Part shown: positions 58,755 to 64,000 of the stretch, in pieces | Position numbering within the stretch: the stretch's first letter is position 1 | Layout: each line of letters begins with the position of its first letter | NCBI GenBank assembly: GCA_964628985.1 | Contig: CAZVNJ010000007.1 | Span: 1 to 64,000, forward strand | Direction of reading: 5' to 3' | DNA: 64,000 nucleotides | DNA from: SURF-43 sp964628985 | Lineage (GTDB): Bacteria; Chloroflexota; Dehalococcoidia; UBA2979 | The notes under the pieces: generated by a model | The model's input: the letters and a program-made list of their open reading frames with translations, nothing else | The model's database searches: none | Told to the model about the DNA's origin: nothing | Position numbers and translations under genes: made by a program

Positions 58755-59966
58755 ATGGCGCAGTTGTCTGCATTGATCGTCGACCCGAACCCAGAGGCAC
58801 GCCTCGATGTTGGCCGAAGCCTGGAGCACGTGGGCGTCCTGGTCATCGGCGAGGCGGCGTACGGAACAGAAGCCACTGTCCTGGCGACGGAGCGCCGCCC
58901 GACGGTCGTGCTGCTGGCGCTCGATGACCCACCGGTCCGAGGCCTGGCGACGCTGGAAGCGCTGCAGTTGCTGCAGCCTGACCTCCCGGTCCTGGTGTAC
59001 TCCCGGTCGAGCAATTCGAATCTCATGCGCCAGGCGATGCGGGGCGGCGCCCGTGACTACCTGGAGGCACCGATCCGTGCCGACGATCTGCGGGATGCGA
59101 TCGAGACGGCGCTGATGCAGGGGGAACAGCGTCAGATCGGGCGATGGGCCCCGGACGCACTGTCCCTGGCGGGCGGGACCATCATCACCATCGCAGGTGC
59201 GAAGGGTGGCATCGGAAAGACCACACTTGCCACGAACCTCGCCATCGCACTCCGCCAGATCACCGGGCAGGAAGTGGCACTGGTCGATACGGACGCCCAG
59301 TTTGGCGACGTGGCGGTCATGCTGGACATGCAGGCGCGGCGAAGCATCGCGGACCTGGCCCGCAACGAGCACAGCGTTACCAGGGAAGTCGTCCGCAACT
59401 ACCTCCAGCGTCATCCTTCCGGGATCGACGTGATGCTCGCGGCTGACGAACCGGACGACTGGCGGGCACTGACGCCAGAGCACCTCACCGGATTGCTGGG
59501 CTCTCTCGCGCAGACGCACGAATACGTCATCGTCGACACACCCGGCGTGATGAGCGAGGTGGTGGCCGTCGCCCTCCATGAGGCCGCGCTGGTGCTCCTA
59601 CTCACCTCCCTCGACATGTCGAGCGTGAAGGACACCAAGACCGCGATGCGGATCCTCGACTCCTGGCACCTCGACCGGTCGCTGGTGCGCCTGGTGGTCA
59701 ATGACAACACGCATGCCGCGGCAGTCTCTGCGGCCGACGTGGCGACCGCGACGGGCATTCCGGTCTCATATGTGATCCCGCATGACCCGGGAGTCGGCCT
59801 GTCTGTACAGACCGGAACTCCGATCCTGGGATCAGCCCCCAACGGGCGGTACGCACGAGGGGTCCTGCAGATCGCGCAAGAGATTTCCGGGGTCGCGCCA
59901 CGAGAGCGACGGTCGAAGATACGGATGCCCTTCATCGGGCGGTACGCAATGGGGGTGACGAGATGA
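58755..59966 (+). CDS. tadZ: TadZ/CpaE localisation ATPase
   Basis: A 403-aa protein with an N-terminal atypical receiver domain (about 1-120; LIVDPNPEARLDV, but no acceptor Asp in VVLLALDDPP) and a MinD/ParA-type ATPase with deviant Walker A AGAKGGIGKTTLA, DTDAQFGDVAVMLD and VIVDTPG. It positions the Tad machine. It starts 9 nt after cpaB and overlaps tadA by 4 nt. Confidence 0.92.
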   Translation: MAQLSALIVDPNPEARLDVGRSLEHVGVLVIGEAAYGTEATVLATERRPTVVLLALDDPPVRGLATLEALQLLQPDLPVLVYSRSSNSNLMRQAMRGGARDYLEAPIRADDLRDAIETALMQGEQRQIGRWAPDALSLAGGTIITIAGAKGGIGKTTLATNLAIALRQITGQEVALVDTDAQFGDVAVMLDMQARRSIADLARNEHSVTREVVRNYLQRHPSGIDVMLAADEPDDWRALTPEHLTGLLGSLAQTHEYVIVDTPGVMSEVVAVALHEAALVLLLTSLDMSSVKDTKTAMRILDSWHLDRSLVRLVVNDNTHAAAVSAADVATATGIPVSYVIPHDPGVGLSVQTGTPILGSAPNGRYARGVLQIAQEISGVAPRERRSKIRMPFIGRYAMGVTR

Positions 59967-61285
59967 CCACCACAGACAACCGGCCCCATCTTCGGCCGGT
60001 CGCACGGGCGAACGAGTCCCAACATGAACTGGTGCATCGGGTGCATGAGCGGATCATCCAGCGCCTGGACGTCCGTGCGCTCGATCACATCGCGCCGGAG
60101 GAGTCGCGCCGCCAGGTCGAACTCGCGGCCTTAGCGATCATCAGCGAGATGGCCCCGACGCTCGCCGTGGTCACCCGGCAGACCATTACCGAGGGAGTGA
60201 CGCACGAGGTCCTGGGCTTCGGCCCCATCCAGCCGCTCCTGGATGACCCGGAGGTCAGCGAGGTAATGGTCAACAGCCCGGAGGCGGTCTACTACGAGAA
60301 GGCGGGTGTGCTCCATGCGTCGACTGTCACGTTCCGGGACGTCGACCATATTCGGCGCATCGCGGACCGGATCGTCGCTCCGCTTGGACGTCGTCTGGAC
60401 GAGACGGCGCCCATGGTGGATGCCCGGCTCCCCAATGGCTCCCGGGTGAACATCGTTGTCCCTCCCATCGCCGTGCACAGCCCGATGATCACGATCCGGA
60501 AGTTTCGCACCGACCGGTTCGATGTCGACGACCTGATCCGGATCGGGACGCTCAGCACGCAGGTCGCGGGGTTCCTGCGTGCGGCTGTGGTGTCGAAGGT
60601 CAACGTTGTGATCTCCGGGGGGACCGGCTCAGGGAAGACCACGCTTCTCAACGCGCTCTCCGCCTTCATCCCGCGTCAGGAACGAGTGGTCACCGTTGAG
60701 GACCCGCTGGAGCTCCAACTGCGCCAGCCGCATGTGTTGAGCCTCGAGGCGAAGCCGCCTACGGGCGAGTCCGCCCGCGAGTTCTCTCAGCGCGACCTCG
60801 TTCGTAACGCGCTGCGCATGCGGCCGGACCGGATCCTCGTCGGCGAGGTCCGGGGTGTCGAGGCATTCGACATGCTGCAGGCCATGAACACCGGACACGA
60901 GGGCTCTCTCACCACGGTGCATGCCAACTCGCCCCGTGACGCGCTCTCTCGGATCGAGAACATGGTCATGATGGCGGGCCTCGCCCTGCCGGAGCGTGCC
61001 ATTCGCGAGCAGATGGGGTCCGCCCTGCACCTGATCGTGCAGATCAGCAGGATGCAGGACGGCCAGCGGCGGGTGACGCATGTCACTGAGGTCTCCGGGC
61101 TCGAGGGCGACGTGGTCACACTCCAGGACATCTACCGGTTCGAGGGGCAGCGGCTGTCGCCCTCAGGCACGGTGGAAGGACAACTGGCGCCGACGGGGAT
61201 CCGTCCGGCATTCGCGGAAAAGTTCGCCCGCTCCGGCATCTCAGAAGCGTGGAACGGACCCGCAGAACGGATGAGGCTGCCATGA
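59963..61285 (+). CDS. tadA: Tad pilus assembly ATPase TadA/CpaF
   Basis: A 440-aa secretion-superfamily hexameric ATPase that powers pilus assembly. It has the N-terminal domain (EVLGFGPIQPLLDDPEVSEV followed by MVNSP), Walker A ISGGTGSGKTTLLN, Asp box VVTVEDPLELQL, Walker B RILVGEVRG and His box HEGSLTTVHANSP. ATGA overlaps at both ends couple it to tadZ and tadB. Confidence 0.96.
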   Translation: MTTTDNRPHLRPVARANESQHELVHRVHERIIQRLDVRALDHIAPEESRRQVELAALAIISEMAPTLAVVTRQTITEGVTHEVLGFGPIQPLLDDPEVSEVMVNSPEAVYYEKAGVLHASTVTFRDVDHIRRIADRIVAPLGRRLDETAPMVDARLPNGSRVNIVVPPIAVHSPMITIRKFRTDRFDVDDLIRIGTLSTQVAGFLRAAVVSKVNVVISGGTGSGKTTLLNALSAFIPRQERVVTVEDPLELQLRQPHVLSLEAKPPTGESAREFSQRDLVRNALRMRPDRILVGEVRGVEAFDMLQAMNTGHEGSLTTVHANSPRDALSRIENMVMMAGLALPERAIREQMGSALHLIVQISRMQDGQRRVTHVTEVSGLEGDVVTLQDIYRFEGQRLSPSGTVEGQLAPTGIRPAFAEKFARSGISEAWNGPAERMRLP

Positions 61286-62271
61286 CCCTGCCGATCATCG
61301 CCGCTGCGCTCGCGGGGCTTACCGTCGCCGTCGGGCTCATGGGCCTCGCGCCCTACCTCCCGACTGCCCATGCCCGCACGCGCACGCGGATCGCCGCGCT
61401 GGCCGGTGAACCTTCGATGCCGTACGAGCGGCAGGCGCCGGCACTCGTGGACGATCGCATCTCCTCAGTCAGGGCCCTGGACGCCTTCCTGAGTGGGAAG
61501 TCATGGACCGTCCGCACCGCGTCCCGGCTCCAGGCGTCAGGGCTACCTCTGCGCGTCGGGGAGTACGCAGCGCTCCGCATGCTGTCGCTCGCCGGCGGCC
61601 TGGTCCTGGGCAGGATGTTGGCCGCAGCACTCTCAGAGGACGCCGCCGTGAGCGTCCTCATGCTCGCCGGCGGCGCGGTCCTTGGGTTAATGCTGCCGCC
61701 CTGGTACGTCAGTCGACGTGTCCGCCAGCGGCGCGCCGCCATCGAAGGACAACTGGTTGAGTTGTGCGAGGTGATGTCATCGATGCTGCAGAGCGGGTAT
61801 GGCTATCTCCAGGCGCTGACCGCCGTGGCCAATGAGCTCGAACGCCCCATGTCGGAAGAGGTCGGGCGCATGCTCGACCGGATCCGCCTGGGGGCGGAGG
61901 TGGACGAAGCGCTCGCTGAGCTGAACGAACGTCTGGAGAGTAGCGACTTCGAGTTGGTTGCCACCGCGATCTCCCTCCAGCGGACCAGCGGCGGGAACCT
62001 CGCGGAGATCCTGCGCGGCGTCGCCGAGACCGTCCGTGACCGGCTTGCCTTCAGGCGTGAGGTGTCGGCGCTGACGTCGAAGGAGCGCTATTCCGCGGTC
62101 GTCGTCGCCGGCTTCCCGGTGCTCTTGGTGGGGTTGCTCTGCATGATCACACCTGAGATCTACACCCGCCTGTTCACCGACGTGCTGGGCCGCGTCATCC
62201 TCGGAATCGCCCTGACGCTTGATTTCGCGGGCTACGTCATCGTCAAGCGCCTGACCGCACTGGAGGTCTAG
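61282..62271 (+). CDS. tadB: Tad pilus inner-membrane protein TadB
   Basis: A 329-aa GspF/T2SF-domain membrane protein: N-terminal span (PIIAAALAGLTVAVGLMG), two mid-protein spans, the cytoplasmic T2SF helical bundle (VELCEVMSSMLQSGYGYLQA, LQRTSGGNLAEILRGVAET) and two C-terminal spans. The ATG at 61282 overlaps the tadA stop. It is a platform protein that works with TadC. Confidence 0.93.
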   Translation: MTLPIIAAALAGLTVAVGLMGLAPYLPTAHARTRTRIAALAGEPSMPYERQAPALVDDRISSVRALDAFLSGKSWTVRTASRLQASGLPLRVGEYAALRMLSLAGGLVLGRMLAAALSEDAAVSVLMLAGGAVLGLMLPPWYVSRRVRQRRAAIEGQLVELCEVMSSMLQSGYGYLQALTAVANELERPMSEEVGRMLDRIRLGAEVDEALAELNERLESSDFELVATAISLQRTSGGNLAEILRGVAETVRDRLAFRREVSALTSKERYSAVVVAGFPVLLVGLLCMITPEIYTRLFTDVLGRVILGIALTLDFAGYVIVKRLTALEV

Positions 62272-62273
62272 CA

Positions 62274-63173
62274 ATGGACCTGCTCCTACCGCTCCTCACC
62301 GGCCTGACTGTCACCTGCGCCTTGCTGGCGATATTCCGGAGCCATCACGAGACCGCCGTCGAACGCCGGATCGGACTGCTTTCCGAGACGGCGGTCGGCG
62401 ACGCGCCCCTCGCCCAACCATTCTCATCACGCGTCCTCCTCCCGGCACTCCGCCGGCTGGGGAGCATCTCGCCTGGGCCAGACCGCCTGGTCCAGGTTGT
62501 CCAGCGCCGGCTGGAGCAGGCCGGCAGGCCCGCGACCACGGCGCAATTCTTCGGCGTATGGCTGGCAGCGGGCGCGTTGCCACCGATGCTGTTCTTGGCT
62601 GCGGTGGTTGCCGGCGGCCGTGCACCGGATGCGCGCGTCGTGTTCGGGCTGGCTGGGCTGGCCGCGTTCGGCCTCTACGTCCCGTGGACGTGGCTCCGAC
62701 GCCGGGCAGCGTCCCGGCGCAGGGCCGTGGCGCGTGCTCTCCCGGATGCGATCGACCTGCTCATCACCAACCTGGAAGCGGGCCTTGGCCTGCAGGCTGC
62801 GCTCCTCGCCGTGGCGGACCGTGCGCGTGGGCCCCTGGCGATCGAGTTCGGCCGTGTGGTCCGGGAAGTCAGCGTCGGCCGCCCGCGTGCCGAAGCCCTG
62901 TCGGAGATGGGCGCCCGCCTCGACATTCCGGAAGCGCGACTGTTCGCCCGGGCGATGACGCAGGCCGAGCAGACGGGCATCCCGATCGCCCGCGTGCTGC
63001 GCAACCACTCTCGCGAGATGCGGCAGCGACGCCAGCTCGCCGCGCGAGATCAGGCTGCCAAGATCCCGGTGAAGATGGTCGCCGCCACCGTCTTCTTCAT
63101 GTTCCCCACACTCTTCATGCTGCTCCTTGGACCGGTGGTGCTGAATGTCATTGGCTTCTTCAAGCAGGCTTGA
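62274..63173 (+). CDS. tadC: Tad pilus inner-membrane protein TadC
   Basis: A 299-aa T2SF-domain membrane protein: N-terminal span, two spans near 95-140, then ALPDAIDLLITNLEAGLGLQ followed by AALLAVA, the FARAMTQAEQTGIPIARVL motif, and a C-terminal span in VAATVFFMFPTLFMLLLGPV. It begins 2 nt after tadB. Confidence 0.93.
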   Translation: MDLLLPLLTGLTVTCALLAIFRSHHETAVERRIGLLSETAVGDAPLAQPFSSRVLLPALRRLGSISPGPDRLVQVVQRRLEQAGRPATTAQFFGVWLAAGALPPMLFLAAVVAGGRAPDARVVFGLAGLAAFGLYVPWTWLRRRAASRRRAVARALPDAIDLLITNLEAGLGLQAALLAVADRARGPLAIEFGRVVREVSVGRPRAEALSEMGARLDIPEARLFARAMTQAEQTGIPIARVLRNHSREMRQRRQLAARDQAAKIPVKMVAATVFFMFPTLFMLLLGPVVLNVIGFFKQA

Positions 63174-63513
63174 TGGCCTCCGCCGCCTCGAACGGCCGGG
63201 CTCTTCGATCGTTGACATCGAGGTCGCACGAAACCCGTGGCAGCGGGCTCGTGGACTCCTCGGCAGGCGGTCGCTACCGCCGACCAGTGGGCTGCTGATC
63301 AAGGGGTGCTCGTCGGTCCATACCTGTTTCATGAGGTTCCCGATCGACGTGGTGTACCTCGATCGCTCTCTGCATGTTGTGAAGATCGTGTCTGACCTGC
63401 GGCCGTGGCGCTTCAGCCTCGCCCGCGGGGCGGGCACTGTCCTCGAGTTGGCGGCTGGGGCTGCCGCCTTGCACGGCATCGCCGTAGGCGATCACCTGGG
63501 CGTGCCCGAATGA
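63145..63513 (+). CDS. DUF192 family protein
   Basis: A 122-aa DUF192 protein: NPWQRARGLLGRRSLPPTSG, then LIKGCSSVHTCFMRFPIDVV and the C-terminal VLELAAGAAALHGIAVGDHL. The only available start in frame is ATG 63145, inside the end of tadC (29-nt overlap). DUF192 genes are often found beside Tad genes; the function is unknown. The TGA overlaps the next ATG (ATGA). Confidence 0.82.
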   Translation: MSLASSSRLDGLRRLERPGSSIVDIEVARNPWQRARGLLGRRSLPPTSGLLIKGCSSVHTCFMRFPIDVVYLDRSLHVVKIVSDLRPWRFSLARGAGTVLELAAGAAALHGIAVGDHLGVPE

Positions 63514-64000
63514 ACGGCCTCACGGCGAAAAGAGGGCTGGCTGGGGCTGCGGGCTTTGCCCTCGGTGTGGCTGGAGGGATGCTGCTCGACCGTGATGCCG
63601 GTGTCAGCCTCGTTTGTGGGATCTTCGGGGCGATCATGACCGTGGCCGCGGCCATTGACCTCCAGGAGCGTCGGATTCCCAACCGCCTCACCTACCCCGG
63701 AGTAGTCGTGGCCCTGGCGCTCGCGATGGCCTACGGGCGCTCGACACTTGTCGACGCCGTACTCGGCACCGCGTTCGCCGGAGGGGTCATGCTTCTCTTC
63801 TTCGTGCTCGCTCGAGGGGGGTTAGGTCTCGGGGACGTGAAGTTCAGCGCGATGGTGGGAGCCGTCATTGGGGTGGCACAGGTCCCCACCTACCTCCTGA
63901 TCGCCTCTGGACTCGGTGCCATCGCTGGCGTCACCCTCCTGGCGATGGGACGAGATCGACGCGCCGGCATCGCGTACGGCCCGTTCCTCAGCGTGGGGGG
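63510..64000 (+). CDS. tadV: Prepilin peptidase TadV/CpaA (partial, A24 family)
   Basis: A gene truncated by the right edge; about 163 codons are visible. It is an A24 aspartic membrane protease with the first catalytic Asp in AAIDLQERRIPNRLTYPG and the GxGD motif in GGLGLGDVKFSAMVGAV, plus hydrophobic spans between them and a final IAYGPFLSVG. It starts at ATG 63510 overlapping the DUF192 stop. It should cleave the Flp, TadE and TadG-like leaders encoded upstream. Confidence 0.88.
   Translation, partial: MNGLTAKRGLAGAAGFALGVAGGMLLDRDAGVSLVCGIFGAIMTVAAAIDLQERRIPNRLTYPGVVVALALAMAYGRSTLVDAVLGTAFAGGVMLLFFVLARGGLGLGDVKFSAMVGAVIGVAQVPTYLLIASGLGAIAGVTLLAMGRDRRAGIAYGPFLSVG

Noticed and set aside
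1..64000. tRNA genes, CRISPR arrays, insertion sequences
   Set aside because: I looked for CCA-ended cloverleaf arms, regularly spaced repeats and transposase motifs. Only the tmRNA tRNA-like domain was found.

Overview
The window is a high-GC, densely packed bacterial chromosome segment with no tRNA, rRNA operon, insertion sequence or CRISPR array that I can see. Gene content points to Chloroflexota, most likely a Dehalococcoidia-related lineage. The evidence is a tmRNA whose reconstructed tag (GDRQLALAA) resembles the short G-initiated tag I recall for Dehalococcoides, a secretin-less Tad pilus locus as expected for a monoderm, frequent GTG starts, and acyl-CoA dehydrogenase and CaiB/BaiF genes. 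This assignment is an inference; no 16S gene is present.

Layout. (1) 1-6604, minus strand: a histidine operon hisZ-hisG-(Zn-PLC-like)-hisD-hisC-hisB-hisN, preceded by a His-rich leader peptide with alternative RNA hairpins. HisG is a covalent tandem of two HisG domains. (2) 6655-15959: birA, a promoter with a tiny ORF, a class III aminotransferase, murE, two PPOX proteins, a CaiB/BaiF CoA-transferase pair and a methyltransferase. (3) 16037-27457: RNase P RNA, a serine-recombinase relative without catalytic residues, then a housekeeping run yceD-rpmF-fabD-fabG-nusB-acpP, tatB-like/tatC, a uracil-DNA glycosylase, RNase J and FtsK. (4) 27466-37654, minus strand: panD, a VapBC module, uvrB, yebC-ruvC-ruvA-diguanylate cyclase, panB-panC, a P1-family peptidase and an alpha/beta-hydrolase lacking its nucleophile. 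(5) 37895-46627: S41 peptidase, smpB, acyl-CoA dehydrogenase, a split PEP-synthase-like dikinase around an MFS exporter, and tmRNA.

(6) 46907-51514, directly behind tmRNA, is the most unusual region. It encodes a nucleotidyltransferase, an S24/S26 peptidase-like protein without its catalytic lysine, a 37-residue Gly-rich peptide with a YxxPxI-type leader, an HPr-kinase-like protein, and a convergent operon of PqqD/RRE protein plus ABC exporter. It looks like a RiPP locus related to lasso-peptide clusters, but no cyclase or leader protease is present. Two OmpR-type regulators with degenerate receivers (51779-53264) separate it from (7) 53437-64000, a Tad/Flp pilus locus: VWA-FHA protein, TadG-like, Flp pilin, TadE, CpaB, TadZ, TadA, TadB, TadC, DUF192 and the start of the prepilin peptidase.
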